64,000 bases of DNA from Eutrigla gurnardus (GCA_963514095.1 OY741275.1:6426151-6490150); one strand, 5' to 3'; shown: positions 46,683-61,300, counted from the first letter of the stretch. Made by a program: numbers and translations. The notes: a model not told the origin generated them from the letters alone.

Positions 46683-48328
46683 TCACGCCACCTTTGAAAC
46701 GCGGGTCCGATGTTGACTCTGGTTTTATCACGGGCACCGTCGCCATCTTTCTTTTTTTCCTTCTTTTACACCGGTGTTTTCTTTTCCTTGGTTGTTTTGG
46801 ACCTCCTCGTTTCGGTTTTTAACCGAGGAATTGGAAGCTTGTTGCTACTTCCCTCCACCTCCCCCCTGTGATAGTGGTACGACCCGAGGGGGGAGGGGCT
46901 CTGTGTGTGCGCGAACACAGCCCTGCATGCTGATTGGACAGGATGATCCGGGCACTGTCGATCTTTGCAAAACAAACAACAGGCTCTTCGTGCACGTAGA
47001 GGCGTGCTTTTTTTTCTAAAACCGGATGATTTATGTTGTTCTATTGGAGCATAGTGTCAGCTTCAGTGAATATGATAAAAAAAAAATTGCCGACTGGGAC
47101 TTTAACTTTCTACTCGCGGTGGATACATTTGCAAGTGTGCATGTTTTATCAAGGTTGCGACAATAGCCAGAGACTCCTGATCTTCATCAGGACTTTCAAA
47201 CTTGAGGTCCGACAGATCAACATTTACATTTTTGGATGCTAATATTTTAACAAATCTACTACTTGCATATTGTTGTTGTTGTTGTTAGAAAAGTCCATTA
47301 ACAAGATCATGATAAAGCCAATTAGCCATTGATATGTTTGGCTCCTTTAAATGCAATTGTTCTTTTTAAAGAACTGAACAAGACTCTTGTTTTAAGCAGG
47401 AAAACACGTATCCAGGAGGTGAAGAAGAAGAAGTTTCCCTCAAACATGACACAGAAGAAGTGGAATCTAACCAGCTGTGTATGACTGTATGTTCTGATGC
47501 AGCATTGAGATTACTATTAGATGACACACTAGATATTGTTGCGTGTTAATAGGAGATGACAGTTGACTGTAACAACAGAAAGAACTGCCAACTGTCTTGA
47601 CTTCCTGCCGAATGTCGCCACAGATTTAGAAAACTAGATGTCGAGCCTGTCAAAACTCTGCTCCTCTTTAAACTGAAGCTGTAGAGATAAAAACCGATGA
47701 AAAAAGACAAAAGATGACAAAGATGACATGCAGGATGCTGGAAAAGCTCCAGTATTGTTCTGGTGCTGCACTTTATGGGTTGATCGGTCAACCACCTTAA
47801 ATCTGACTCATCCGTTATCCTGGATGAAACAGGCCAATATGCAGAGTGAGCTATGGCAAAGTATGACCTGACCCATGTACTAAAGTGTGTGTGCGTTTAT
47901 GAAACGGTGGTCAGAAAGGTCAGTCTAGGTGTGTTTACATGACAGAACATTATTATTAGAAACACTGACCCACTCTGCATGCAAATTCAAAGCAGGACAC
48001 GTTGGATTAATAAAGGAAATCAAGTCCTTATGACCAATATCAAATACAGACTCATGACATTTTGCAGAATGAGCCATGTCAAAATATTCAAAATGCATTT
48101 CATGTGTTTTAGACAACAGTAATGTGTGCCATTTTTATCTTAAAAGACCCACAAAAATCCACATTTAAAGTTGAGCTAAAAGGAAAAATACCTCTTTAAC
48201 CCATAAGATCACATCCCTCTTCATATTGTGCACCTATTGAACAATATATGCTGGAAAATTAAAAAAAAAAAAAATTGATTTCTTTCTATTTCAAAATGGA
48301 TCAAAATCCAATGTTTTTCTTCCTGTTA

Positions 48329-48520
48329 AAAGGTTGAGTAGGTGATTTTATTCAGAAACACATCTGGATAAAGTAAATACTCTGACATTAAATAGTATTA
48401 AAATGAATTATTAAAGGCATTTGTTTTTCCAGATTCTGCATGTTTACGAGGGATTCTAATTGCTTGAAATGATATATGCACATCAGCCAAGAAGCCAGGT
48501 AGTCTACACGCAGAACAGTG
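48329..48520. mobile_element. Partial copy of the 42.9-kb MITE, reversed
   Basis: AAAGGTTGAGTAGGTGATTT followed by TATTCAGAAACAC matches the right end of the element at 42865-43125. The far end is diverged. Confidence 0.5.
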
Positions 48521-49138
48521 TTTTTAAATAGGTTATTTAGTCCTTTTATAAAATAATTTTACTTTTTTATAGATTCCAGTTACTTGCAACAAGCCAGGAT
48601 GTTAAGAGGAGCCAACCACTGTTTTTCCATTTCTGTTTTTCAGTGTACTGTGGGGTTTTCTGCCATGTCGGGCCATCTTGCATGTGTTTTTGAAGTGTGG
48701 TTTAGTCCCATTAGCTTGCTGGGAATAGGTACATTTGAGTGTTTTTGGTGGGTTATTTTATACTTTACCTATGTAGCTGTTTGGTGACAACTTCCCTGAT
48801 GAGGCATGACTCTACACTAAACCACCTTGGCGTGCAGTTGAGCCCACATTGGTTACTTTTTATTTGGTTTATTTTCTTGATTGGTTTTTCATTTTAATGG
48901 TTACTCAACCCATCCCATAGTCCATGGTCTTGTTGTTTGTTGTGATTCCATGCAGGATAAAATATTCATCATTCTGTATACGCAGTCTCTGGTTCCAGTT
49001 TATACTGGGTTTTATATTGAATAGCACCTGGTCACACTTATATCATGACATTGATCATGTGTTATGTCCCATATGTCTATCCTGCTTCACTCATACACAT
49101 GATAGACACTCTTGATATGCTGATTCAGCTCAACCTTA

Positions 49139-49646
49139 AAGCTGCTACGAGGAACTTTCATTTTGTGATGGTTTTAGCGGTCCCTGTGGACAAAAGCAGT
49201 AGTGTATGATAGCAGCCAGATTCCCTTTAGAAATCCTCTCATTTGACCTTATTCTAGGATCTGACAGTCTGCCCTGCTAATTTCTGGTTTCTGGTCCTGG
49301 TTCTCCTGTCTTCCCTTCCCTCCACCAGGCAGGTTGGATCCCAGCGGGGACCGGCAAAGCTCTGCTACTAACCGGAGATGGCACGCCCTCCACCTCCTGC
49401 TAAAACGCTGGAAAGCAGGTCTGTCTATGGGCGGGTCGCTGCCTGAGCCCCCGCTGGAGTCTGAGCTAAAAGAGTGGTCAACCTGCATGATTTGGAATTG
49501 GACCCTGTGGCACAGATGAAACGCATTAAGAATTATTATGAAGGAATAGCTGATGTTCCCACCAATGGTCTCATTTAGGTCTTATAGAGGCATCAGAATT
49601 AAACGGAGACATTCTCTAACCAGTTTAAAGCTCCTCGCAGTAACTT
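49139..49646. mobile_element. 508-bp TA-flanked MITE
   Basis: The left end AAGCTGCTACGAGGAACTTT pairs with the right end AAAGCTCCTCGCAGTAACTT as an imperfect inverted repeat. TA stands at 49137-49138 and 49647-49648. A CTGTCTTCCCTTCCCTCCAC pyrimidine stretch lies inside. No transposase. Confidence 0.65.
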
Positions 49647-52600
49647 TAAGCAACACAAATAACTTGAATTTCAGATGATAACTTAGAAACCTGGTGTCAA
49701 GAGATGAAAATGAAATAAAAGTGGATTGAAAGTCAAAAGTCATGTCATATCCAACTAAACTTTTCATGGAAAGTATCACGTCATTGTGTGAAGTTTTCTA
49801 TAACTTCACAGGACAAGACATACGGATAAAGACGACACTGACATTCACCACAAAAAAGCAGAACTTAGAGGGACGAGAAAAAGGCAGCGGAGAGAGCGAG
49901 ATGGCGTTTATGTGCAGCGTGGAGACCAAAGTGAGAGTTAACGTCTTAATGCACTCATGGAGGAGTTCAGAGTCGTCACGATGGCTTCAAGCACACTTCA
50001 GGGAGGAACGAATCGTTCACCCAAATAACACTTTCACACAAGACCACCAGCCCTTTGTTGGATGTGAGCTAGCCGTCCGCGGCTGTATGGATTGAATCAT
50101 AAGAGTCTGAAGTGGCGTGACTGTGAGTTATGCTCAGATCTCTTCCAGACATCAAATGCTCTGGACATCCATCACTCAGCCGCTACATGACATTTACAGC
50201 CACTGATGTGTTCGCTCCTTCGCCTTGGCTTTGGCAGCCTGAGCAGCGCTGCAGCTACACACTCAGATATAAAGAGAGAGCTTTTCTCAATTAAAGTGTT
50301 AACTTCTACATTTGAGCTTTAAACAAATCTAGTTTGACCAGTATTTCTCATTCTAAAAGGCCCAAAACTTTTGAGTTTTAAATATTTTGACTCCTATTTA
50401 AATTAGTACATTTTCAGAATGATGAAACTGTGGTTCAACTTTAAAATGATTTGATGATGTTAGAGAAATCCATGTTGTAATCTTCAGGTGAATAGACAAA
50501 TAATTATTTCTATACACGAGACATTTATAATATATATTTATTAAAACAATTATAAGATTTACTCTGACTTTAGGCTAACTAAATACATCAGCCTGTGGTT
50601 TGATAATATAACACATTGATTCCAATTTATATTAACTAGTTTTAAGAACGTTTGACAAGCAATTGGCATTATTTTATTATTAAGGTGGTACGTGATGATA
50701 ATTTCAAGAAAATTCATGAAACAAGCAATACTGCTTTAATAAATGTGATTGGGTTAAATCATCTCTAGGAGGAGTTAAAGTAACAGCACAACCTTCAATT
50801 CAAAATGGCCGACTTCCTGTTTGGTTTACAGTATACCTCCAAGAGGCTTCTTTGTACGACTTCACGTGTCACGTATACCGACCAAGTTTCATACGTGAAA
50901 CCCACCGTGGCGGCTGCTCAATTAGAGGCCATTTTATCCCTCCAAGCTGGAGACCCATATCAGATCCTTCTTCTTGGTCAGATAATGTCTTTTACACCAC
51001 TCTGCTCTTTTTCTAGCCGATAAATAAATACATTAATAAAATGTGTGTGAAAACCGTGACTGACAGCCATCAGGACCGGCCTCCCTGCCGAGTTGAATGA
51101 CTTTGCTGGGTGAACGTGTCGGCGGACTCTGCTGTATTTAGTCTGATAATAAACCTGGGAGAGCCTCGGCAGGGCATGATAACACCTTGACAATTCAACA
51201 CACATGTGCCGCGGCGTGCTGGGCCGCAGCCTCGGGGCAGAGCCTCCGCCAGCATGTGGAAGAGGTTTTCCACTCAGCTGAACGTCCAGTGCCTCCAACG
51301 CGGCGGCCCCGGAGCCAGATCCAGCTCCGCGGCGTTAGGCATCGAGACCAGCTGCGGATTAACACAATTTGCACCTCCTCTCGCGGTGCAGGTAACACCC
51401 ACACCTCCCCGCGGAGGTCCGACGCGTCACATTTAGCCTTTGGCTCCACCTTCGCAGCCTTTTGTACTGAAGCCAAAATACAACGTATACATTTCCGACA
51501 CACACACACACACAGAAAGACGGACGTCTCTCAAGGAGGCAGGTTTTGTTACAGAAGATATTACATTTACAAAGAGTAAATTCAATTCAAAAGCCGTAAT
51601 GAAATAAGAGCGAGAGAATCTAATTTAACATCACTGCACCACGGTGCTGTTTTAAAACGCTTGAACAACTTCTCGAGGCGCTTTTGTTTTGATACGCCGT
51701 GGCGTTCGCGTTCTCTCTCGATCCATCACTTATGGGTGGGGACCCAAACATAACAAGCTCATGATATCAAAGGTTGGGACATCTGCGTTTTATATGTAAA
51801 GACCCTCAAAACACCTGTCAAAGTCCACACTCCACTTGACAAGTTTGACATTTCCAGAAAGAGTCCTGGCACCTCGCAACGTTTCTGTTTGTTTTTCTCT
51901 CGAGCCTTTTGTCTCCTATATCAAAATATATCCGTGTGACACAACTGAAATAAAAATGTCAGGCATTCACACTTTTAAGGGCTCCGAGGAAACAGATTTG
52001 TATTCAAAATAAAAGCTGGCGTTTGCATCGCTGTTTTTGTGAGACGACTTTACTTAAACAAGCATCCGTCAGAGACTCGCAGAGGTAAAAACGATGAAAG
52101 AAAGAAAACATTCGCACACTGACACGATGAAGACGTACATTAGCTAGCGCGCGGAGTTTGGCAACGGAATTACGATGGAGGGCAAAATCGTGTCAAGCTA
52201 CGTAAAGGCCTTAACCACCAAAGACGCCGCATGCGACCTCAACAACTTGACCTTCCAGATGTGTGTGTTGTTAGTGTGAGGAGAGAATACATTAGCAAGT
52301 TGCCTGATATTTATTGTCCAGATATATACAAGTATTTATTTGAAGAATAGCACATAACCAGCCGGAAGTCTTCCCACTCTGTTATCTGTGGTCACGTACA
52401 GAAACACCAGGACATAAACTCAGAGGTTTCTCTTTATTCAGCTTTAAAATCAGAGTCGACGCGTTTGCGGTGTTTGGGTTCAACGAGTGACCGTGTTAAC
52501 TGGTGACTCCGCTGAATGCTTCTGTGGTTGCCCGTAGTGACGACAGCTGCTGAAAACGTGACCAGAACATGTAGGTGTCTCTTGAAAAGTCGCTTTTAAA

Positions 52601-53067
52601 TTCATCTGTGTTTATGATCTACGCAGGACACATTCAGCTGAAAGGCACCAGTTGACAAACACCTTCGTGGTCTTGATCCTCTCAGGGTTCTGTAGAACCG
52701 GAGTCGGCTGTCGGACTGTCGGTTCTGCAACAACCAGCCACTGTGATGCCGTTTACGCTTTTAAAGCTACCCCGCCTTGATGGCTGGGGGCAAAAAACGT
52801 CACTTCCGCTTGACCACAGGGTGACGATGACATTAAAGGGTCGATGCACAAAGACATTCACGAATGTTATTGAAGCAGGGTGGAGGGGAAGAGAAGGAGA
52901 CGAGAGAGAGAAGGAGGGGAGGAAGGAGGAAGAAAATCAAAGGAAGGGATGGAGGAAAGGAAGGAGAGAAAGATGAAGCAGTTGGAGGAGGGGAGGAAGG
53001 ATAAGTATCTGTTGCTCCTACAAACAATTGACCTCGGTGAGCTTTCGGTGTTTTTTGGCACACATAC

Positions 53068-53068
<1 letters not shown>

Positions 53069-53100
<32 letters not shown>

Positions 53101-53105
53101 GAGAG
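53069..53105 (+). repeat. GA microsatellite
   Basis: About 18 GA units with one interruption. Confidence 0.95.
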
Positions 53106-54712
53106 GCCGGGGCTCAGAGTGCTGACGAGAGGCTTAGCTGGTGTTGAGCCACTGTGGGCGGAGCATCACACTGGGAGGGGGAGGGATGGAGGGGGAGGTA
53201 GGATGTGAAGGGCTGGGGAGGTGGGGGGGCTGGCCTGCCCTCTGACACCAACCTGTCAAATGAGAGGGAACCAACACGTAGGCCTGCCAAAAAGCTCAGG
53301 TGAAGGTAAGACGCTGATTTCATCCACTTTAGTAACTATTTATTCACACCGTGTGCATTTTACTGCCTTCTATTGTTTACCTTTTGGCCAAATGTTTACA
53401 GACAAATTCCTAATAGCAACAAGGTGTGAGGAAGTGTTTACGGCTGATGGTGAACAGCAGCCTAGCCCAGTGGGACAAAAACAGAATAACAGAAGCCGGT
53501 TACAGCTTCACCTTGTTGGGCTTTGCTAACACACGCCAGGTATTCTAGAAATCCACCTGGACAATGTGTTTCAGCAGCCATTCAGCTGGACTAAACCAGC
53601 GACACCATTCACAGCGTCCCACGGGACCGAGGCTCACATTCATCGTCACACACACATGCAGCCAGGCCGAGGCAAACAGGCCTGAACCCTCACAGCAGCA
53701 GAGAGTCACAAAGCCGTGGTCAACAAAGTGCTTCCTCACTAAATGATGAACATGATAGCACACTATTATTAAACACGACATGTTTAGAATTAGAACTAGG
53801 GATCACATGAGGCTTATACAAGTATTATTTTAAAAGGATTCCTTAAAAATGTAAATACAGTAAAACGGAATTGTTATAAAACAGTAGTTTTCCAGTTTTT
53901 ATTCTAATATTCTTTATAGAGGTTTTCTATTCAATTACGATATAGTGTACATGTTTTCCATCATTTTTTCATGTTTTAATTGTAATATTCTTTTATAGAG
54001 GTTTCTATTCAAGTCCGAAATATTCTACGTTTTCTAGTATTTTTTTATGTTTTTATTGTAATATTCTTTGATAGATGTTTCTATTAAATTAAGATACCTT
54101 GTACATATTTTCTAGTATTTTAAAAATATTGTATCTTCTTCTATAAAGCCTTAATATGACTTATGATATATCGTACTAAACATATTTAACCAGATTCCCA
54201 TTCTAGCTCAACCGTACCAAGCGCACACAAAGCTGAGTCTTCCTTCAGAGTGTTCAGTGCTGTCCTGACATGAAATGAAGGTCTGCGTGTGTTAACCTGT
54301 TTTACACATGTTGTTGAATGCAGCTTTAAGTCGGTATTGCACTGCCCTCAAGTGTTCACAGCTGATACTTATACTGTTGTGTTTATAACTAGAGAAGTTT
54401 AACAGTATGATGGTATCTGTATGTGCGACTTTGGTCAATATGAAAAGAAACTTCTGGTTGTAATTGGATATAATTATATAACTGTAATATATCATAGTAG
54501 GGATCATTAATGATGCATTACGGTGAGTGTTGTAACTGTCTAGTAGTAGTTTCAGTGAAAGTCATAGTAAACATAATACAATAACAAAGTAAGTACATTT
54601 ATTCATATAGCGCTTAACAAAAATCCCCAGGCTTCATACAATAAAATAAAAAAATATTAGAATTCAAATTTTAAAAAGTAAGAAAAAAGGGGGAAACTAA
54701 ATACTAAAATGT

Positions 54713-54746
54713 GCACACACACACACACACACGCACACACACACAT
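54713..54746 (+). repeat. CA microsatellite
   Basis: About 16 CA units with one CG interruption. Confidence 0.95.
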
Positions 54747-56519
54747 ACAAAGTATAACGGTCTTTTATATGAGAATCTAAGATGTAACATAGTCCAAGTT
54801 CTTCATCATTTTCGAAGGCAGCTGTGTTGTTGTTGTAATATAGATATAGAGTATATAGAGTATGGGCAGTGATGGTGCTCTCTGTTGTGGACTGTTACAG
54901 GTTATGAGTCTGTCAGGAGAGAAGAAGTGCTGCTGAGAGAGAATGAACATTTGCAATCTGTAAGTAAACATCATCTCCGTCCTCGCCGCCTGTTCACATG
55001 TATGCTCCGACAGGGACATTTTTTTTTTTAATTGACGAGGTTGAGTTTTAATTCATAACTCTTCAATAACTCAACATGTCCAGTCATTAATCATGTAAAG
55101 ATATACTGCCAACTTTTAACTTGTTTCTACAGATACTGTGTGAAAATTGTGCAAATTATAGTAATTTTATTTTAACTGTTTGTTGTTGTAATTGTTTTTC
55201 TCCATTGGTCAATTCTATTGGTCAATTAATTTACACATTTTCTATCAACTAATTTGTTGATATTTTATTATTTATCAGTCAGTTGATTGTTGAGTGGTAA
55301 AAAAAAATTGGGCCACATGAGTGACCTATTTTTGTGATGACTATTAGCAGTCGTACACACAGACTTACGAATATAATTACTCACTGGCATGTTTGAATTT
55401 TTATCAACTGAACTGAATGATTTAGGACATCTTTCAATTTGTTCTGATATTTTATAGACCAAACAATGAATTGATAATAAAACAAATTGTTTGTTCCACA
55501 TAAGACCATTTCAATTCATGACAGACAGCTAATAAATTAAGAAAGCAAGCCTGCACGGTCTTATTATCAGATCACAGCTCATTGTTGTTTTTCAAGGAAA
55601 TCCTCTGTAAAGTTACACACAAAACCTCCCGCTGTTAATTCATATTGTTTGTATCCTCTCTTCACATGATATAACAGCCAGTGTGTATGGAAAACTATAT
55701 TCATAACTATGTTTTCATTAGTAGAAGTGAGTGAGGGGTTTTAGGTTGGTTGCAATCTGCAACCTCACCACTAGATGTCAGTAAATCCTACAAACTGACC
55801 CTTTAAAAATACTTTCACATCAGTTTTTTTACACACAGATTGTTGTTGTTGTATACAAGTGACATTATTATTCAAACATTTAGCTCATGTTTTGCGTCTG
55901 TTTTAGTGTGTTTTTTCTGAGTGATATTATTTATGTTAAATTAAGTAAGTTTTTCTTTGCAGAAGAGAGGTTGTATCTCAATGGGACCTTGTTAAATAAA
56001 GAAATAATATATATTAGAAATAAGTAATACAACATAATTATAGAAATAAATGAAAAAAGTGAAAATAAAATAGCCACGAATGCTCCTAAATTAATTAATG
56101 ATTAATTAATTAACCCAGTTTGACTGATGTTCTGTCAGCAACCCTTCACTGACATGAATCTAAACGTTGCTTTGGTAATAACCTCGAGAACAAACGAGCT
56201 CAGTCTGTTCAGTTAGTCTTCAGGACATTAATTTTAGTCGAATTGGGTTCTTATGTGCAAGAAGTGATGAAATAAAATGCTGTTAATGGACACTGATGTT
56301 CACAAGCAGCTGCCTTGTTGAGAAAAACTCATTTGAACTGTGTTAAAACTCTCAGGACAAACATTTGACTTACTCTTTATTGTTTTCTTCAAACAACTAA
56401 ACACTGGGGAACGGAGTTTCCTTTTGAATGCCAGACGAAAATGTAAGTTAATTTAAAGTCGTGAACGCAGCCTCACCTGAAGGCACCAACCGCCGCGTGT
56501 TCCTGACAAACCCGTCCTA

Positions 56520-56664
56520 GCTTCCGGTGCGGTGCACGCGCCGCTCCCCCCCTAAAATAAATAATTCATATGTTACCGGTTAGAGAAGCGGAGAAGTCGT
56601 CTTCAGCTCCGCGACGTGTCTCGCCGTGGGAACTCAACCGGAGGGAAGCAGTGACGGGAAACAG
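56520..56664 (+). promoter_or_regulatory. Candidate hao2 promoter and noncoding first exon
   Basis: This is a local CpG-rich island (GGTGCGGTGCACGCGCCG) in AT-rich surroundings, followed by a stretch ending in a donor-like ACAG|GTCGGT at 56665. The first coding exon of hao2 is preceded by an acceptor (GTGTTTCCAG, ending 58160) only 20 bases before the ATG, so an upstream untranslated exon is needed. This island is the best candidate within 2 kb. The donor is not a strong match. Confidence 0.35.
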
Positions 56665-58180
56665 GTCGGTTAGCTTAAACCAACGTAACTAGCTAGTTGT
56701 GTCTGATCAAACCTGGTACTTGTAGTCCAGTTACACGTGATTGTTTAGTTTTTAATTAATTTAAAACACGGAAACGTTCATTTAAATAAAAAAAATACTG
56801 TTGTATTGTTATATACTGTATTTATAATATATATATATCTTCAGTTTGCATACACTGTGTGCAACTTTTTATTAGAAAATAATTGAAACTGTACCAAGCT
56901 CCTTGATTTTATATCACGATCACCCTGGCCAAAATAAATTCATGTTATCCCAATATTCATCAAAATATGGTTAAAATTCTCAAATGCACTAAATCATAGG
57001 GGTATCACTTCAGATGAAAGGAATAATTGTATTCTGTTACGGATGGGACACATCTTTTTTACTGCACATCATTTTAGTGAACAAAAATAAAGTAATATTA
57101 AATAAGATCATCATAATTTGTAGGTCTCCCTACATACTTTTTTCCTGTATATTTTAAAACAGGATCTATTTTTTTTACTGTCCACCATGATGGCGAGCGA
57201 GGCAGCTTCTTCAAGTCACTTGACGATATCTATGATCATCCCCATAATAAAAATTCACCACGATCAACTTATTCTGATCTGCGATCCAATCCTATATCGT
57301 ACCATCTCATGTCCTTTTATGTGTAATGGAGGATTTTTCAGTTTCCTCTCTATGCATGTGTTAGCATGTAGGCTGTCCATGTATGTACCATCTGGACCAC
57401 AGAGCACTGTGTTGGACGCCTCTTGTCCTCACTATGGTTGGAGTCACCATCAGCACATTTTCCAGCTTGTGTAAACACAAAAAGAGCAAGGGTCACCCTG
57501 AGGTCACATGTCCGCGGCTTTCACGCCGCCTCTATGAGGGTTTGACTCAAAGCAACACCGTGGACACCAGGATTCATCTCTGTTTAAAAACCAAATAAGC
57601 AAAACTCCAAAGTAAAATATTTTACTTGCTCAGATGTCAAAGTGTGGAAGCTTGACTGGTGAGTTGTCGACGATGTGATCGCACGACATCTGCTGATAGG
57701 AGGGCAGCTTCAGTTTGAGGGGTTCGACCTCCGTCCTCCGTGTAGTGTCATGTGAGAGCGGGGGGGCTTTGTTTATGAAAGATCAAGCGTTTTGTGGTGA
57801 GTCTCGAAGCTGGACGTTCTTGCATTTAGAGTAGTTTTCTTCATGTTTCAGTCCTGTTGCTGCTGGAGCCTGCAGCTATTTGTCTCACATGCAAAGCAAC
57901 AAATCCAGTTTCCAGATGATGCTGCATGGGTCAAAATTATGAGACGTGACTGGAAATAAATAAGTGATTATGCTTAAGAAAGCCTGCAGTGTTTAGCCTT
58001 GTGTGAAGAGCATGGTGACATGACCGATCCTGACGTGTGGTTTATTGATTATTCGATAAGAAGTAGGAATTCATGGTAATAGTTGATGATGCCTCTTGTT
58101 TTATTGTGCATGCCGATATCACAGTGTCAAATTGAAAAGGGATGATCTGTGTTTCCAGAGAGGGCGGTCGCTGTGCAGAG
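56665..58180 (+). other. Putative 5' intron and leader of hao2
   Basis: No coding exon seen. AT-rich to about 57180. An acceptor TTTCCAG ends at 58160, giving a 20-base leader before the start codon. Confidence 0.35.
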
Positions 58181-58311
58181 ATGGCTATGGTATGCCTGAC
58201 AGACTTTGAGGAGTATGCTAAGGAGCATCTCTCAAAGGCCACCTGGGATTATTATGCAGCTGGAGCAGACGAATGCTGCACCAGGGACGATAATCTACTG
58301 GCTTATAAAAG
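58181..58311 (+). CDS. hao2: hao2 coding exon 1
   Basis: Residues 1-43 plus two bases of codon 44. Includes WDYYAAGADE with FMN-side Tyr24. Donor AAAG|GTACGG. Confidence 0.93.
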
Positions 58312-61300
58312 GTACGGTGGGAAACATAAAGTGAACCCAGACGTTCAAGGTAATAACAAATACACATTTCAAGTGGTGTGAAACCAAAACACGATTTATG
58401 TGCGGATGATTCACCATCGGGAGGTTGATGTCATTCATGTTCAGATAGATTTAAACTGAAGGTTATATGAGGACACGGCCTGTCTGTGAGAAGGGTTGCA
58501 TGGACTTGAGACTGCTGTAACTGATTTCTGTTTACAGTCTGTGTGAATGTGATACCAGGCGGTTACACATTACCTGGCTGCACTCTTTCTCCAAACCCCC
58601 CGTCGTGAATTAGGGAATGGTTTTAAAGATGTTTTCAAAAGATGTTTTTCATCCTGTCATAATGTTTCCTTCACATTCCTCTTGGTGCATTCCTGGCAGC
58701 GTTCCTCGTGTCTCCATACAGACTGATAGAGCGCTGCTCCTCACTGATGGTTTCACACACACAGGAATAAAGTTTGGGCTGTGTGTTGGAAAGATATCTC
58801 AAGTCGTAGCTCTGGGGGGAAAAGAAATATGACTTGTCAGGCAAAAACAGCATGTTGTCATATTAAATCCAATAGTGGAATTTAAGATTTTGTCAACAGG
58901 TTGTTCTGCTTCCATGAAATGTTCGCATTCAATGACACAGGGTTATGTCAGACTAGTCTAATGTGATACAACACATTTTCTAATTATGTCAAGTCAATTT
59001 TTATTATTTAGTGCCAAATCACGACACTATCGTCTTTAATTGACATGATCAAGTATTTGGGGCTCTGCAGAAGGAAAACCTCCTCTTTAACGGGTAGAAA
59101 CCATGAGCAGAACCAAACACTGGGCAGGTCTGCCTCAACCAGGAACATCCTGCTGGATTGAAGAAGACTAAACTCATGTTTACAATGTTTACTGAGATAT
59201 TATATCAAGTGAGAAGTAGCTTCATTTTTTCATAGACTTGCAATCAGAGGAGTCGCCCCTGAGGGGCAGTAGTGAGCATGCAAGTTAAAGACCTGAGATT
59301 GACTTTATTTTCAGAACCGGTGGTTGTTTTCTTTGGGAAAGTATCCTGCTTCGTCAGGCAGACGCCGCCGACCATAAACAGCTTCTCAGTTGATTCTACA
59401 AAATGTTTGATATTGTGATATAAAATACATGTATCATAGCTCCTTCTACTCTAGCGAGGTCATTCCTTTCTAATAAATCGCCAGCTGTGATTGGCCATGT
59501 TCGCTGCCCATCCCTGTTACATGTGGTGTTATTGTTCACGTGTTCATCCCTACATCAAACTCAGGATCCGTCTGAGGCCTCGTATCCTGCGGGACGTGTC
59601 GGTGAGTGACACGCGGACCACGGTGCAGGGAACCGAAATCAGCTTCCCCGTTGGCATCGCACCTACAGCCTTTCACTGCCTGGCCTGGCACGAAGGAGAG
59701 GTGGCCACAGCTCGGGGTGAGGACGCTCCCACAAACACTGTTCCTACATACTGAGACACACAGTGTACTGTGAATCTGAACTTTTCAGGTCTGCATGTAA
59801 AATAAATGTCCGCAGTAATAACCTGTCAACCTCCTCACAGCCACAGAGGCTCTCAACACCTGCTACATCACCAGCACTTACTCCACCTGCTCCGTGGAGG
59901 AGATCGTGGCAGCGGCGCCGAACGGTTACCGCTGGTTCCAGCTGTACGTGTACCGGGACCGGAAGCTGTCCGAGCAGATCGTACACCGCGTAGAGGGGCT
60001 CGGCTACAAGGCCCTGGTCCTCACCGTCGACGTCCCCTACACCGGGAAGCGCCGCAACGACATCCGCAACCAGTTCAAGCTGCCGCCACACCTCAAGGTC
60101 AAGAACTTTGACGGAGTGTTCCAGGTAACTGTGAGAGGGAGAGAGAGGAGAGGAAAACACCATTTATCATAGATATTATATCTGTTGTTTAGATTATCAG
60201 TGTATTTTCATGCCAGATTCACTTGTGACACATAGAGACAATAGACCTGAGACTTAAACTATCGTTGAAGATCACAAGCCTGAAAAAGGTTTTCTTACTG
60301 AAGCAGTTGGTGACGAGGAGTGAGATGTCAGCAGTCAGAGTATTAAACAAAGTCAGGTCAAAGAGAAGATAAGCCTGCTTGACTCACCACGTCACTGATG
60401 AAATATCCCGTACTGATACTGGGTGAAATATTCATACGCATGAAAGATTTTTATCTCCACCAGCACAATCGTGTGTGTATGTGTGTGTGTATGTGTGTGT
60501 GTGTGTGACGACATGATATCGGCTGCATGCTGAAGGACCTCCTCAGGGTTGCAGTGATTCACATTTTCTCCAAACACCTTTTTAACTGTCTGTTTTATGC
60601 TGCCATTGACTGCCTGCTGACTTCCTAATCACCACTCTTAACTGCTGTGTGATCACACGGCTGGATGCACCTCCGCCTCACAGCGGCTGCTTTGCGACCA
60701 GAGACGCAGTGGGAGAAAATAGTTTGGCAAAATAAATGTTTCAAGTTGCGGTGCCGTGCGTGAGACGGAGCTCGGAAAACCAGATGCACGGAGCCGGCTC
60801 TGAAACCTGCGTAGATCACAATGAGAGGTTCTGTTGTTTGAGACGAGTGGAGAACAGTCCAGGTGGGGGGTTTGTATTCATTCAACCAAACAGGTCAGCA
60901 GAGGTCGTTGCATACGCACCGGGAGGATGAAGCATAGCCTGAGACAAGTCATATCATGAATTATTTGTGAGTTAGAAGTGACTTGTTTGACTTATGTCTT
61001 ACATTTGTATATGAAGTTGACACTCGTGACTGTGACCTAAAGCAGGAGACTGCAGCCCCAGAGGAGTATGGGATCCCGGCCAACACCTTGGACCCCTCCA
61101 TCAGCTGGAAGGACGTGTACTGGCTGCAGTCCATCACCCGCCTGCCAATCATCATCAAGGGAATCCTGACCAAGGAGGACGCCGAACTGGCCGTGGAGCA
61201 TGGCGTCCAAGGCATCATCGTGTCCAACCATGGGGGGAGGCAGCTGGACGGAGGCCCGGCTTCAGTACTTACAGTCCACCTTAATTCTCAAGTTCTATTT

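Larger units (their letters stand above)
43128..48320. other. Gene-free stretch
   Basis: No protein-like frame. It contains a candidate regulatory block and a MITE listed separately; the remainder is AT-rich unique-looking sequence. Confidence 0.5.
49660..56540. other. Gene-free stretch with microsatellites
   Basis: No protein-like frame. AAAATGGCCGACTTCCTGTT at 50801-50820 starts a short segment that looks like a fish interspersed repeat. A stretch at 54594-54660 (TTATTCATATAGCGCTT) and one at 55745-55808 (CCACTAGATGTCAGTAAATC) also resemble common fish repeat ends. Purine-rich sequence fills 52880-53010. The rest is AT-rich. Confidence 0.45.

Noticed and set aside
52743..53125. Glu/Arg/Lys-rich frames
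   Set aside because: Purine-rich low-complexity DNA and a GA microsatellite.
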